Assembly: GCF_032463525.1 (NCBI RefSeq)
Contig: NZ_CP135971.1
Coordinates: 3,658,001-3,722,000, forward strand
Direction of reading: 5' to 3'
Length of the DNA stretch: 64,000 nt
Source of the DNA: Pseudomonas sp. DTU_2021_1001937_2_SI_NGA_ILE_001
Lineage (GTDB): Bacteria; Pseudomonadota; Gammaproteobacteria; Pseudomonadales; Pseudomonadaceae
Position numbers and translations under genes: made by a program. Below the pieces are notes generated by a model. The model searched no databases. It worked only from the letters and a program-made list of their open reading frames with translations, and had not been told where the DNA came from. Below, one piece after another: positions 26,534 through 35,464 of this stretch. The first letter of the stretch is position 1. Every line of letters starts with the position of its first letter.

Positions 26534-28717
26534 ATGCATGACGACCTCTCCCTTTTGCTCAATTCCCTCAACGACGCCCAGCGCCAGGCCGTAGCCGCGC
26601 CCGTGGGTCGTCAGTTGGTCCTGGCCGGCGCCGGCTCTGGCAAGACCCGCGTGCTGGTGCACCGCATCGCCTGGCTGATGCAGGTCGAACAGGCCTCGCC
26701 GCATTCGATCCTGTCGGTGACCTTCACCAACAAGGCCGCCGCCGAGATGCGCCACCGCATCGAGCAGCTGATCGGTATCAGCCCGGCCGGCATGTGGGTC
26801 GGCACCTTCCACGGCCTGGCCCATCGGCTGCTGCGCGCGCACTGGCAGGAAGCGGGGCTGGTGCAGACCTTCCAGATCCTCGACAGCGACGACCAGCAGC
26901 GCCTGGTCAAGCGGGTGATCCGCGAGCTGGGCCTGGACGAGCAGAAGTGGCCGGCCCGCCAGGCCCAGTGGTTCATCAACGGCCAAAAGGACGAAGGCCT
27001 GCGCCCGCAGCATATCCAGGCCAGCGGCGACCTGTTCCTGATGACCATGCGCAGCATCTACGAGGCCTACGAGGTCGCCTGCCAGCGCGCCGGGGTCATC
27101 GACTTCTCCGAGCTGCTGTTGCGCGCCCTGGACCTGTGGCGCGACCATCCCAGCCTGCTGGCGCACTACCAGCGGCGCTTCCGCCATGTGCTGGTCGACG
27201 AGTTCCAGGACACCAACGCCGTGCAGTACGCCTGGCTGCGCCTGCTGGCGCGCGGCGGCGACAGCCTGATGGTGGTGGGCGACGACGACCAGTCCATCTA
27301 CGGCTGGCGCGGCGCACGCATCGAGAACATCCAGCAGTATTCCAGCGACTTCCCCGACACTGAGGTCATTCGCCTGGAACAGAACTACCGTTCCACGGCC
27401 AGCATCCTCAAGGCGGCCAACGGCCTGATCGTCAACAACAGCGGGCGCCTGGGCAAAGAACTGTGGACCGACGGCGGCGACGGCGAGCCGATCAGCCTGT
27501 ATGCCGCGTTCAATGAGCACGACGAAGCCCGCTACGTGGTCGAGACCATCGAGAGCGCGCTGAAGACCGGCCTGTCGCGTAGCGAAATCGCCATCCTCTA
27601 TCGTTCCAACGCCCAGTCGCGGGTGCTCGAAGAGGCCCTGCTGCGCGAGCGCATTCCTTACCGCATCTATGGTGGCCAGCGCTTCTTCGAACGCGCCGAG
27701 ATCAAGAACGCCATGGCCTACCTGCGCCTGCTCGAAGGCCGTGGCAACGACGCCGCCCTGGAACGGGTGATCAACGTGCCGACCCGCGGCATCGGCGAGA
27801 AAACCGTCGAGGCGATCCGCGAACACGCTCGCCACAGCGGCCTGTCGATGTGGGAAGCCATGGGCCTGCTGGTGACCAACAAGGGCGTGACCGGCCGCGC
27901 CGCCAGTGCCCTGAACGGCTTCATCGAGCTGATCGAGAACCTGGCTGCCAAGGTCATGGACATGCCGCTGCACCTGATGACCCAGACCGTCATCGAGCAG
28001 ACCGGCCTGATCGACTATCACCAGCAGGAAAAAGGCGAGAAAGGCCAGGCCCGGGTGGAAAACCTCGAGGAACTGGTCAGCGCCGCGCGCAACTTCGAAA
28101 ACAGCGAGGATGAAGAAGACCTGTCGCCCCTGGCGGCGTTCCTCAGCCACGCCTCGCTGGAGGCCGGCGACGCCCAGGCTGACGAGCACGAAGACAGCAT
28201 CCAGCTGATGACCCTGCACAGCGCCAAAGGCCTGGAATTCCCGCAGGTGTTCATGGTGGGTATGGAAGAAGGCCTGTTCCCGCACAAGATGAGCCTGGAA
28301 GAACCTGGCCGCCTGGAAGAGGAACGGCGCCTGGCGTATGTCGGCATCACCCGCGCCATGCAGCGCCTGGTGCTGACCTACGCCGAAACCCGTCGGCTGT
28401 ATGGCAGCGAGACCTATAACAAGGTGTCGCGTTTCGTGCGCGAAATTCCGCCGGGGCTGGTGCAGGAAGTGCGCCTGTCCAACAGCGTCAGCCGGCCTTT
28501 CGGCGGCGCGTCGAAACCTCACGACAGCCGCCTGTTCGACGGCACCGGCATCCCGGAAACCAGCTTCAGCCTGGGCCAGCGGGTCATGCATGCCGTGTTC
28601 GGCGAAGGCACCATCCTCAACTTCGAGGGCGCCGGTGCCCAGGCCCGGGTACAGGTCAACTTCGCCGAAGGCAGCAAGTGGCTGATGATGGGCTACGCCA
28701 AGCTCGAACCCCTCTGA
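26534..28717 (+). CDS. uvrD: DNA helicase II UvrD
   Basis: A 727-residue superfamily 1A helicase acting 3'-5' in nucleotide-excision and mismatch repair. Walker A GAGSGKT is at residue 31 onward, motif II DEFQDTN about residue 222, motif III/IV GDDDQSIYGWRGA, motif V TLHSAKGLEF, and motif VI AYVGITRAMQRL. The C-terminal tail (about residues 640-727: FGEGTILNFEGAGAQARVQVNF) is the usual UvrD extension. I chose the ATG at 26534 (MHDDLSLLLNSLNDAQRQAV), which is the usual family start. No clear LexA box was recognised upstream. Confidence 0.97.
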   Translation: MHDDLSLLLNSLNDAQRQAVAAPVGRQLVLAGAGSGKTRVLVHRIAWLMQVEQASPHSILSVTFTNKAAAEMRHRIEQLIGISPAGMWVGTFHGLAHRLLRAHWQEAGLVQTFQILDSDDQQRLVKRVIRELGLDEQKWPARQAQWFINGQKDEGLRPQHIQASGDLFLMTMRSIYEAYEVACQRAGVIDFSELLLRALDLWRDHPSLLAHYQRRFRHVLVDEFQDTNAVQYAWLRLLARGGDSLMVVGDDDQSIYGWRGARIENIQQYSSDFPDTEVIRLEQNYRSTASILKAANGLIVNNSGRLGKELWTDGGDGEPISLYAAFNEHDEARYVVETIESALKTGLSRSEIAILYRSNAQSRVLEEALLRERIPYRIYGGQRFFERAEIKNAMAYLRLLEGRGNDAALERVINVPTRGIGEKTVEAIREHARHSGLSMWEAMGLLVTNKGVTGRAASALNGFIELIENLAAKVMDMPLHLMTQTVIEQTGLIDYHQQEKGEKGQARVENLEELVSAARNFENSEDEEDLSPLAAFLSHASLEAGDAQADEHEDSIQLMTLHSAKGLEFPQVFMVGMEEGLFPHKMSLEEPGRLEEERRLAYVGITRAMQRLVLTYAETRRLYGSETYNKVSRFVREIPPGLVQEVRLSNSVSRPFGGASKPHDSRLFDGTGIPETSFSLGQRVMHAVFGEGTILNFEGAGAQARVQVNFAEGSKWLMMGYAKLEPL

Positions 28718-28722
28718 TACAT

Positions 28723-28762
28723 GGCTGGCGCAGGCGCAACAGCCTTCGCGCCTGCGCCAGCC
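28723..28762 (+). terminator. Long perfect hairpin after uvrD
   Basis: Perfect 15-bp arms (28723-28737 and 28748-28762, GGCTGGCGCAGGCGC and its complement) around a 10-nt loop, 5 bp past the uvrD stop. There is no T-run on either strand, so it may protect the 3' end or act with Rho rather than as a classical intrinsic terminator. Confidence 0.55.
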
Positions 28763-28857
28763 TTCATGCAAAAGCTCGAAACATACCTGCGCTAGCCATT
28801 CGCCTGCACCCTGTGCAACATGACGCGCGTGCAATCCACAATAACGGAAATCCCCTT

Positions 28858-29706
28858 ATGCAACGTTTTCTGAGCATCGCCATGGCTCTGTGCCTCAGCC
28901 TGACGCTGAGCCTGGACGCCAACGCCGCGCGTTTCGGCGGTGGCAAGAGCAGCGGTTCGGCGCCAGTCCACCAGACCCGCCAGGCCGCACCGTCCACTCC
29001 GGCAGCGGCCCCCAACGCGGCCGCTCGTCCGACCCCTGCCGCCAGCGGCGCTTCGCGCTGGCTCGGCCCGCTCGCCGGTATCGCAGCCGGCGGCCTGCTG
29101 GCTGCCACGTTCATGGGTGACGGCTTCGACGGCATGCAGCTGTTCGACTTCCTGATCATCGGCCTGATCGCCTTCCTGATCTTCCGTTTCATCGCGCGTC
29201 GTCGCATGCAGCAGCAACAGCCGAACATGGCCGGTGCCGGTGCGCCTTACCAGCGTGAAAACGCCCAGCCTGCCAGCAACCCGATCTTCGGCTCGGCCGC
29301 TCCTGCCGCCGCTGCCGCGCCGGTCATCAACGCACCAGCCTGGTTCAACGAGCAGCGCTTCCTGGAAGCCGCCCGTGAGCATTTCCAGGCCCTGCAACAG
29401 CACTGGGACGCCAATGAGATGGACAAGATCGGCGAATTCGTCACCCCGAACATGCTGCAGTTCCTGAAGAAGGAACGCGCTGAACAGGGTGATGGCTTCC
29501 AGTCCACCTACATCGATGACCTGCAGGTGCAGCTCGACGGCGTGGAAGATCGTGCAGACCGCACCATCGCCACCCTGACCTTCACCGGCGTGGCCAAGAC
29601 CTCGCGCTTCGACAAGGGTGAAGCCTTCAGCGAAAGCTGGAACATGGAACGCGCCCAGGGCGACAACCAACCCTGGCTGGTAGCGGGTATTCGCCAGAAC
29701 GGCTGA
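28858..29706 (+). CDS. Tim44-domain membrane protein
   Basis: A 282-residue protein. A signal-peptide-like segment (residues 1-24) is followed by an Ala/Pro/Ser-rich stretch, then one strong membrane helix near residues 90-120 (LFDFLIIGLIAFLIFRFIARRRMQ). The C-terminal half (about 160-280) matches the bacterial Tim44-like domain (FNEQRFLEAAREHFQALQQHW, ADRTIATLTFTGVAKT). The function is not settled; Tim44-like domains are thought to bind membranes or preproteins. The ATG at 28858 gives the signal peptide. A canonical terminator follows. Confidence 0.85.
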   Translation: MQRFLSIAMALCLSLTLSLDANAARFGGGKSSGSAPVHQTRQAAPSTPAAAPNAAARPTPAASGASRWLGPLAGIAAGGLLAATFMGDGFDGMQLFDFLIIGLIAFLIFRFIARRRMQQQQPNMAGAGAPYQRENAQPASNPIFGSAAPAAAAAPVINAPAWFNEQRFLEAAREHFQALQQHWDANEMDKIGEFVTPNMLQFLKKERAEQGDGFQSTYIDDLQVQLDGVEDRADRTIATLTFTGVAKTSRFDKGEAFSESWNMERAQGDNQPWLVAGIRQNG

Positions 29707-29730
29707 ACTCCTGCAACATCGCCATGATCG

Positions 29731-29758
29731 AAACCCCGGACTCGTTCCGGGGTTTTTT
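29731..29758 (+). terminator. Rho-independent terminator of the Tim44-like gene
   Basis: AAACCCCGGA, CTCGT, TCCGGGGTTT then a run of T: a 10-bp stem with classical U-tract, 24 bp after the stop. Confidence 0.93.
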
Positions 29759-29838
29759 GTTACCCGTTCGGACAGTTATTTTGAAAGCGGCTTTCGGCTA
29801 CTGTATAACCCGCGTCGTTTAGCTCAGAGGATCCCGCC

Positions 29839-30246
29839 GTGGAAGAAGTCATCGAAGAATTGCGTGAAAAGAATGAACCAGTACCGGTGGCGCTCGAACT
29901 GCCCGACGAAGACCTGCTGGTCGAGATCGAAGAGGAGCTGCTGATCAACATGCCGGTCGGCCTGCGCGAGTTCCTGCTGCTGGTCAGCGACGTGGTCTAC
30001 GGCAGCCTCGAGCCGGTCACCGTGACCGACCCGCAGTCACACACCTACCTGCCCGAAGTGGCGGCCAATGCCTGGGACGCCGGTGTGCCGCGCGACCTGG
30101 TGCCGCTGTGCCAGGACGGTGACGACTACTATTGCGTCGAAGAAGACGGCACCGTGGTGCTGTGGTCTGGCGAAGAGGAACTGGTCATCGACGAAAGCTG
30201 GGAATCGGTCTGGCACTGGGCCCGCGACGTCTGGCTGGAAAGCTGA
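29839..30246 (+). CDS. SMI1/KNR4-like (SUKH) protein
   Basis: A 135-residue acidic protein of the SMI1/KNR4 (SUKH) superfamily: the helix-strand pattern LPDEDLLVEIEEELLINMPVGLREFLLLVSDVVYG matches the family N-terminus, and the C-terminus has DDYYCVEEDGTVVLW and IDESWESVWHWARDVWLES. SUKH proteins include immunity proteins against polymorphic toxins, but no toxin gene is adjacent, so this one may be domesticated. I chose the GTG at 29839 (AGAGGA upstream). The gene is convergent with the antiporter gene. Confidence 0.85.
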   Translation: MEEVIEELREKNEPVPVALELPDEDLLVEIEEELLINMPVGLREFLLLVSDVVYGSLEPVTVTDPQSHTYLPEVAANAWDAGVPRDLVPLCQDGDDYYCVEEDGTVVLWSGEEELVIDESWESVWHWARDVWLES

Positions 30247-30276
30247 GTTCCTGGCCAGCGTCGTCGCCCGGTAAAG

Positions 30277-32040
30277 TCAGTGCCCTGGCGAATCCTGGTT
30301 GTTGCCCAGGGTTTCCAGCAGGGCGATCTGCATCCGTGAATGCACGCGGATGAACCAGCGCCACAGCAGCGCAGCCACCACGGCCGCGACCAGCAGGATC
30401 ACCACCAGCAACTCCAGCGTCGGCAGGATGCTGGCCGACAGGGCGGCCAGCAGGATGAAGATGGCCACCAGTGACACCAGCGGGATCACTTCAGCCACCA
30501 CCTTGCGCACCCTGGCGGTGTGGCGCCCTGCCATTTCCGGCTTGACGCCCATCTCGGCCAGCAGCATCGACAGGGCCTTGAGCTTGCGATAGGCCGCGAT
30601 CAGAAACGGCAGCGACAGCAACAGCGCCGCCCCACAGATCCAGGCCTTCTGATGGCCGACATCGGCGACCCATTCGCTCATGTACACGCCGATGCGCGCG
30701 GCGAAATAACCACCGCAGAAAAAGATCGCAATGACCAGCGCCAGGTTGACGCCCACCTGCAGCAGAATCCGCCGGATCATGGAGGCCAGCATGGCGCCCT
30801 GGCCCTGGGGCTGGATGCTGCGCAGCCACTCGCCATACATGGAGAACACCCGCCCGACCCGCCGCGGTACCACACTGGCAAGGCGTATCGACAGCGGGTC
30901 GGCGGCGCGGATCAGGTACGGGGTGAGCAAGGTGGTGATGGCCGATACCGCGACCGCCACCGGATAGAGGAAATCGCTGGTGACCTGCAGGGTCATGCCC
31001 AGGCCGGCGATGATGAAGGAGAACTCGCCAATCTGCGAAAGCCCCATGCCCACCCGCAGCGAGGTACGCCCGTCGTTACCGGCCAGAAAAGCCCCCAGCC
31101 CGCAGGAAATCATCTTGCCCAGCACCACCGCGACGGTAATCACCGCAATCGGCCAGGCGTATTCGAGGAGGATCTGCGGGTCGATCATCAGGCCGATGGC
31201 GACGAAGAAGATGGCACTGAACATGTCGCGAATCGGTTCGATCAGCCGCTCGATCTTCAGCAGCTGGCGCGACTCGGCCATGATCGCGCCAATCAGGAAG
31301 GCGCCCAGCACCATGCTGTACTCCAGGCGCACCACCAGCAGGCAGAAGCCGAAGCACAGGCCCAGCACCGTGACCAGCAGCATCTCGTCGCTCTCGAAGC
31401 GGGCCACGTAGGCCAGCAGGCGCGGTACCAGCAGAATACCGATGACCAGGGCGACGATCATGAACAGCGACAGCTTGCCCACCGTGGAAAACACTTCGCC
31501 GGAGCTGACCGCACCGCTGACGGCGATGCCGGATAACAAGGCAATGATGCCAATGCCGAGGATGTCCTCGACGATCAGTACGCCGAAGATCAGCTGGGCG
31601 AAGTGCTGGTTCTTCATCTTCAGGTCGTTGAGCGCCTTGACGATGATGGTCGTCGAGGAAATCGCCAGGATCGCGCCGAGGAACAGCGAATCCATGGTGC
31701 CCCAACCGAAATACTGGCCGATCTCGTAGCCGAGCCAGATCATCAGCAGGATTTCCAGGAACGCCGCGATGAACGCCGTGGCGCCGACCTTGAACAGTTT
31801 GCGCAGGCTGAACTCCAGGCCCAGACAGAACATCAGGAAGATCACCCCCAGCTCAGCGAGGATCTTGATGGTGTGTTCGTCGTGGATCAGCCCCACCGGT
31901 GGGGTGTGCGGGCCGATCAGGAAGCCGGCGACGATGTAGCCCAGTACCACGGGTTGCTTGAGGCGATGAAACACGATGGTCACCACCCCGGCCACCAGCA
32001 TGATCACGGCCAGGTCCTGGATGAAGTCAACGGCATGCAT
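30277..32040 (-). CDS. CPA2-family cation:proton antiporter (KefB-like, no TrkA domain)
   Basis: A 587-residue inner-membrane protein. The N-terminal Na_H_Exchanger region (about residues 1-400, some 12 helices) carries GYIVAGFLIGPHTPPVGLIHD, ELGVIFLMFCLGLEFSLRKL and AISSTTIIVKAL. VEDILGIGIIALLSG has the Glu-Asp pair typical of the K+ or Na+/H+ antiporter CPA2 branch. The C-terminus holds extra membrane helices instead of the TrkA-N domain of KefB/C. It should export K+ or Na+ in exchange for protons. There is no ancillary subunit gene nearby. The start at 32040 matches the family. Confidence 0.9.
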   Translation of the reverse strand: MHAVDFIQDLAVIMLVAGVVTIVFHRLKQPVVLGYIVAGFLIGPHTPPVGLIHDEHTIKILAELGVIFLMFCLGLEFSLRKLFKVGATAFIAAFLEILLMIWLGYEIGQYFGWGTMDSLFLGAILAISSTTIIVKALNDLKMKNQHFAQLIFGVLIVEDILGIGIIALLSGIAVSGAVSSGEVFSTVGKLSLFMIVALVIGILLVPRLLAYVARFESDEMLLVTVLGLCFGFCLLVVRLEYSMVLGAFLIGAIMAESRQLLKIERLIEPIRDMFSAIFFVAIGLMIDPQILLEYAWPIAVITVAVVLGKMISCGLGAFLAGNDGRTSLRVGMGLSQIGEFSFIIAGLGMTLQVTSDFLYPVAVAVSAITTLLTPYLIRAADPLSIRLASVVPRRVGRVFSMYGEWLRSIQPQGQGAMLASMIRRILLQVGVNLALVIAIFFCGGYFAARIGVYMSEWVADVGHQKAWICGAALLLSLPFLIAAYRKLKALSMLLAEMGVKPEMAGRHTARVRKVVAEVIPLVSLVAIFILLAALSASILPTLELLVVILLVAAVVAALLWRWFIRVHSRMQIALLETLGNNQDSPGH

Positions 32041-32348
32041 GGGGGATGGTGCTCCTTGTGGCCATGGCGACGCTGCCTCACGACAGGCTGCACAGCGTGT
32101 CGATCAATCCGTGGCAACGCCTGAGATCGCGCTGAATGCGCAGGCAATACCCGCACGAAGATGTTTTGCAGGGTAACACTGCACTCTTCGCCATAAAGCC
32201 AGTGCAATATATGGAAACAGATAGATGACCGTGCGTGACGGAACCCCCTCCCCCGACGTCGTGATATCTGCTGTCGGCCCCGTTATCGGAGGCCGGCCAG
32301 AGCGCCAGCCGAGGCGCCTTTCTATCCTCCTTGACCGTGAGATGCGCA
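32041..32348. other. Intergenic region between antiporter and thioesterase genes
   Basis: 308 bp between divergent genes. It contains promoters by position only; I see no gene, repeat or strong operator. Confidence 0.4.
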
Positions 32349-32834
32349 ATGGAACCCGGAAACGCCCAACTGACGATGACCGTACTCATGACCCCGGACA
32401 TGGCCAACTTCTCAGGCAATGTACATGGCGGCACCCTGCTCAAGTACCTGGACGAAGTGGCCTATGCCTGCGCCGCCCGCTACGCCGGCAGCTATGTAGT
32501 GACCCTCTCGGTGGACCAGGTGATCTTCCGCGAGCCGGTCCACGTCGGAGAGCTGGTGACCTTCCTGGCTTCGGTGAACTACACCGGCAACACCTCGATG
32601 GAAGTCGGCATCAAAGTGGTCACCGAGAACATCCGTGAGCGCTCGGTGCGGCACAGCAACAGTTGCTTCTTCACCATGGTGGCGGTGGACGACAACCGCA
32701 AACCGGTGCGTGTGCCACCGCTGGAGCCACAGACCCCCGATGCCAAGCGGCGTTTCATCCAGGCCCAACAGCGTCGACAGTTGCGTCAGGAGCTGGAAAA
32801 GCGCTACCAGGAAATCAAGGAAGAGTCGCTGTAA
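32349..32834 (+). CDS. Acyl-CoA thioesterase, hotdog fold
   Basis: A 161-residue hotdog thioesterase of the YciA/BACH type: MTVLMTPDMANFSGNVHGGTLLKYLDEVAYACA includes the catalytic-region N-x-x-G-x-x-x-G-G and the Asp-bearing helix, and VDQVIFREPVHVGELVTF follows. The C-terminal tail (residues about 130-161) is charged and helical. It is a cytoplasmic enzyme hydrolysing acyl-CoAs; it differs from the thioesterase at 757-1155. I chose the ATG at 32349; the frame opens six codons earlier at a TTG. Confidence 0.9.
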   Translation: MEPGNAQLTMTVLMTPDMANFSGNVHGGTLLKYLDEVAYACAARYAGSYVVTLSVDQVIFREPVHVGELVTFLASVNYTGNTSMEVGIKVVTENIRERSVRHSNSCFFTMVAVDDNRKPVRVPPLEPQTPDAKRRFIQAQQRRQLRQELEKRYQEIKEESL

Positions 32835-32978
32835 TACCTGGCCAGCAGGACAGGATGCGTTTCATCCGCGATCCTTAACGCTATACAAGTGCAGTCATGC
32901 AAATTTTGCAGCATGCGCACTGGCTGACACTCGCTGGACGCAGTTAAGCTTTAGGCTCACCGGCTGGAGCGTTCCGTC

Positions 32979-33371
32979 ATGCTGACCCTGGGTAATATTT
33001 CTGTCCTGATGCTGCTGGCCACCGCTGCAGCATGGCTCTGGCATGCCCACGGCCTGCGGGAAAAGGCGCTGGCGCGGGTCAAGCAGCACTGTGCACGGCT
33101 CGAGCTGGAACTGCTCGACGACAACGTCGCGTTCAAGCGCCTGGCCTGGGTGGCGGATGCCCAAGGGCACAAACGCCTGGCGCGGGTCTACGGGTTCGAG
33201 TTCACCGTGACCGGCGAGCAGCGCCACCCCGGCACCATCACCCAGTTCGGTGCGCACAGCGCGCAAATCGAATTGGCGCCCTACCCCTTCGAGATCAAGC
33301 CACCCCAGCCCACCGCCGAGGTCATCCGCCTCGACGAATGGCGCCAGTCACACCAGAAATGGAAACAGTGA
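32979..33371 (+). CDS. DUF3301 membrane-anchored protein
   Basis: A 130-residue protein with one N-terminal membrane helix (residues about 5-22) and a soluble basic domain (LARVKQHCARLELELLDDNVAFKRLAW, RVYGFEFTVTGEQRH). This matches what I recall of DUF3301, a gammaproteobacterial family with no known role. It is convergent with the COG0523 GTPase gene, 4 bp apart. Confidence 0.8.
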   Translation: MLTLGNISVLMLLATAAAWLWHAHGLREKALARVKQHCARLELELLDDNVAFKRLAWVADAQGHKRLARVYGFEFTVTGEQRHPGTITQFGAHSAQIELAPYPFEIKPPQPTAEVIRLDEWRQSHQKWKQ

Positions 33372-33375
33372 CCCC

Positions 33376-34347
33376 TCAGCCCAGGCGACAGCCGGCCAGC
33401 CCTCGCTGTAGCGCGGCGGCATCCTGAGCCTCGGTGAAAATCAGCTCCAGCCGCGAATCCTGCCGCCATTCACTGGCCTGCCAGGCCAGTGCTCCACCCT
33501 CGAGCGCATTGGCCGCCTGCCAACCCTCTTCAGCGTGAATCACCAGCTTGGCACGCCGCCAGCTCAGCACACCCAGCCAGTGCTCCACGCGCTGGCGGTC
33601 GAAGCGTTGCGAAGGGTGCCAACGCCAGCCGATGCTCCAACCGTCGGCGCTGGCCTGGCTGAGCACCACCGGCTGCTCTTCCCGCGACCACTGGGCAGCC
33701 GCTGCCTGCAGGCTGGGTGGCAGTGCCAGGGGCGCGGCGGAAGGGGCTTCCAGCGCCGAGACGTGCAGGCCCGGAAGCTGTTGCAGCGGCAAGCGCCCCT
33801 GGCTGCACCAGACCATCGGGCGCTCAGGCAGGGCGGCCAGCACCGCCTGGCGCGCCGCTGCATCGAGCCCTTCCGACTTGTTGAGAACCAGCAGACCGGC
33901 GTGCTCCAGCGCCTGGCGCTGGGTATCGGGCAGCGGCTGGCCGGCGGCCAGGGCCTGGGCATCGAGCACCAGCAGCGCCGGCATGACACGCAGCACCTCC
34001 TGCCAAGGAGCCTGGCGCAGCTGCTCCAGCAACTGCGCGGGGTGGCCCAGTCCCGAGGGTTCGATCAGCAGTCGGTCGGGCCGCGCTTTGCGCAGCAGGC
34101 GGCCGAGGCCAATCTGGAAAGGCACACCATTGACGCAGCACAGGCAGCCACCTGCCACTTCGCCCAGTGCGATACCATCGGCGCCGGTGGTCAACAAGGC
34201 CGCGTCCAGGCCGATCTGGCCAAACTCGTTGATCAGCACGGCCCAGCGCTCGTCAGCGGGCTTGTTGGCCAACAGGTGGCGGATCAGGCTGGTCTTGCCG
34301 GCGCCCAAGGGGCCGGCAATCACATGGGTAGGAATGTTCTGCAGCAT
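33376..34347 (-). CDS. COG0523 metallochaperone-type GTPase (CobW/P47K family)
   Basis: A 323-residue SIMIBI-class GTPase. Walker A GPLGAGKTSLIRH is near residue 12, and the metal-binding CxCC motif is in GEVAGGCLCCVNG. The base motif NKSEGLD follows. A short C-terminal CobW-C-like region ends the chain. COG0523 proteins deliver zinc, cobalt or other metals to client enzymes; which one cannot be told here. It is shorter than the partner GTPase at 35464-36675. I chose the ATG at 34347; no Zur box was recognised upstream. Confidence 0.85.
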   Translation of the reverse strand: MLQNIPTHVIAGPLGAGKTSLIRHLLANKPADERWAVLINEFGQIGLDAALLTTGADGIALGEVAGGCLCCVNGVPFQIGLGRLLRKARPDRLLIEPSGLGHPAQLLEQLRQAPWQEVLRVMPALLVLDAQALAAGQPLPDTQRQALEHAGLLVLNKSEGLDAAARQAVLAALPERPMVWCSQGRLPLQQLPGLHVSALEAPSAAPLALPPSLQAAAAQWSREEQPVVLSQASADGWSIGWRWHPSQRFDRQRVEHWLGVLSWRRAKLVIHAEEGWQAANALEGGALAWQASEWRQDSRLELIFTEAQDAAALQRGLAGCRLG

Positions 34348-34371
34348 GCGTTCGCTTCGAGGGGGTAAGGT

Positions 34372-34740
34372 TTGCAATTCAGAGGCACAGCCGTCCTGAT
34401 GATGGCGCTGGCGATGATCGCCTCGCAACAGGTGCAGGCAGCCGCCTGTATCGTCCATAGCCAGGCCGAACGCCTGGACGTGAAGGTCTGCCAGGAGAAT
34501 GTCTCCATCCCGGCCGAGTTGTTCAACGAAGGCTTCTGCAAGCCGCAACTGGTCGGACAGCAGGTCGACGTCAGCTTCGCCGAACACTGCCCTGCGGGGG
34601 CCTTCGGGGTGTGCCGCAACGCGCAAGTCGCCAATATGCCTTATCGCGAGCATATCCACTATTACGGGGTGGCCAGCGATGCGCTGTACCTCAAGCCCTA
34701 CTGCGAACAGCAGAGCCAGGGGCAGTGGCAGACGCCCTAG
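34372..34740 (+). CDS. Small secreted Cys-rich protein, unknown function
   Basis: A 122-residue exported protein. Residues about 1-23 form a signal peptide (ending AMIASQQVQAA). The mature part has six Cys (CIVHSQ, VCQENV, FCKPQ, HCPAG, VCRNA, YCEQQ), which suggests three disulfides. No family was recognised. I chose the TTG at 34372 because a GAGGGGG site precedes it and an ATG start would lose the first half of the signal peptide. It is divergent from the COG0523 GTPase (24 bp apart) and followed by REP elements. Confidence 0.6.
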   Translation: MQFRGTAVLMMALAMIASQQVQAAACIVHSQAERLDVKVCQENVSIPAELFNEGFCKPQLVGQQVDVSFAEHCPAGAFGVCRNAQVANMPYREHIHYYGVASDALYLKPYCEQQSQGQWQTP

Positions 34741-34743
34741 CGG

Positions 34744-34832
34744 GCAGGAGCGGCTTTAGCCGCGAAAAGACCATGAAAATCGCCGCATCTGCTGTGGAAA
34801 TCAGGGCATTTCGCGGCTGAAGCCGCTCCTAC
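34744..34832. repeat. Inverted pair of REP elements
   Basis: GCAGGAGCGGCTTTAGCCGCGAAA (34744-34767) and, in opposite orientation, 34808-34832, with 40 bp between them. The right copy supplies the stop codon (TAG, 34829-34831 on the minus strand) of the DUF1826 gene. Confidence 0.85.
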
Positions 34833-35464
34833 AGCCAGTCCAGGGTGAGGATCAGACGCCGCTGGTTGCGCTCCAGAGGGGGCGAACGATGTACCAACCC
34901 GCAACCTTCGTTGCCCGTCCAACGCTCGCCCTTGAGCAACGCCACTTCGCCGCAATGGATCTGTTGGATGGCAGCGCCTGCCTGCGGCTCGCCCAGGCGT
35001 GTGCGGTCCACGTCCGCTTCACGCAACCACTGGCTGCCGACGCCAGCGTAGGTGGTGATCAGCCGCATGGGCACGTGGTCGACGTGAAAGCGTGGGCACA
35101 TGGCCCTGTCCATGGCGCGCAGGCGCACCCCGACCTGCTCGGCGCCGAGCAGGCAGGCATAGGCACTGACCAGCCAGCTCACGTCGGCGATGAACCCGTC
35201 GTAACCCTGGATGTCGGCGTAGCCGCAAGCCAGGCCGCTGAGGTCCGGCTCGCGCTCTCCTGCGGCAGTGTGCAGGGTAATGGATTCGGAGAGCGGCTCG
35301 GCAAGGTTAAGCAACGCGTCGGCGAAGGTCTGGATATGCACCGGCAGCTGGCGTTGCCAGACCGCCAGGTTGACACCGTCCTGCAGCGCTTCGCCGAGAA
35401 CCTCCGGCGTATCCCCACACACCTGGCGCACGGTGGCGCTAACCGGCAGCACCTTGGCCAGCAT
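34829..35464 (-). CDS. DUF1826 protein
   Basis: A 211-residue protein similar to DUF1826, a family often encoded beside COG0523 GTPases in zinc-starvation regulons. Landmarks are NLAVWQRQLP near residue 35, the RFHVDHVPMRLITTYAGVGSQWL region with conserved His/Asp, and GEVALLKGERW, HRSPPLERNQRRLILTLDWL at the end. The HxDH-like pattern could bind metal. It starts directly at the stop of the upstream GTPase gene (1-nt overlap), so the two are co-translated, under the Zur box at 36771. Biochemical role unknown. Confidence 0.85.
   Translation of the reverse strand: MLAKVLPVSATVRQVCGDTPEVLGEALQDGVNLAVWQRQLPVHIQTFADALLNLAEPLSESITLHTAAGEREPDLSGLACGYADIQGYDGFIADVSWLVSAYACLLGAEQVGVRLRAMDRAMCPRFHVDHVPMRLITTYAGVGSQWLREADVDRTRLGEPQAGAAIQQIHCGEVALLKGERWTGNEGCGLVHRSPPLERNQRRLILTLDWL

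Noticed and set aside
26519..28834. 771-codon minus-strand frame opposite uvrD
   Set aside because: Shadow of uvrD; composition is typical of antisense frames and uvrD itself is certain.
33376..34659. N-terminal extension of the first COG0523 GTPase to 34659
   Set aside because: The extra 104 residues precede the Walker A region seen at the N-terminus of all relatives and overlap the divergent secreted gene.
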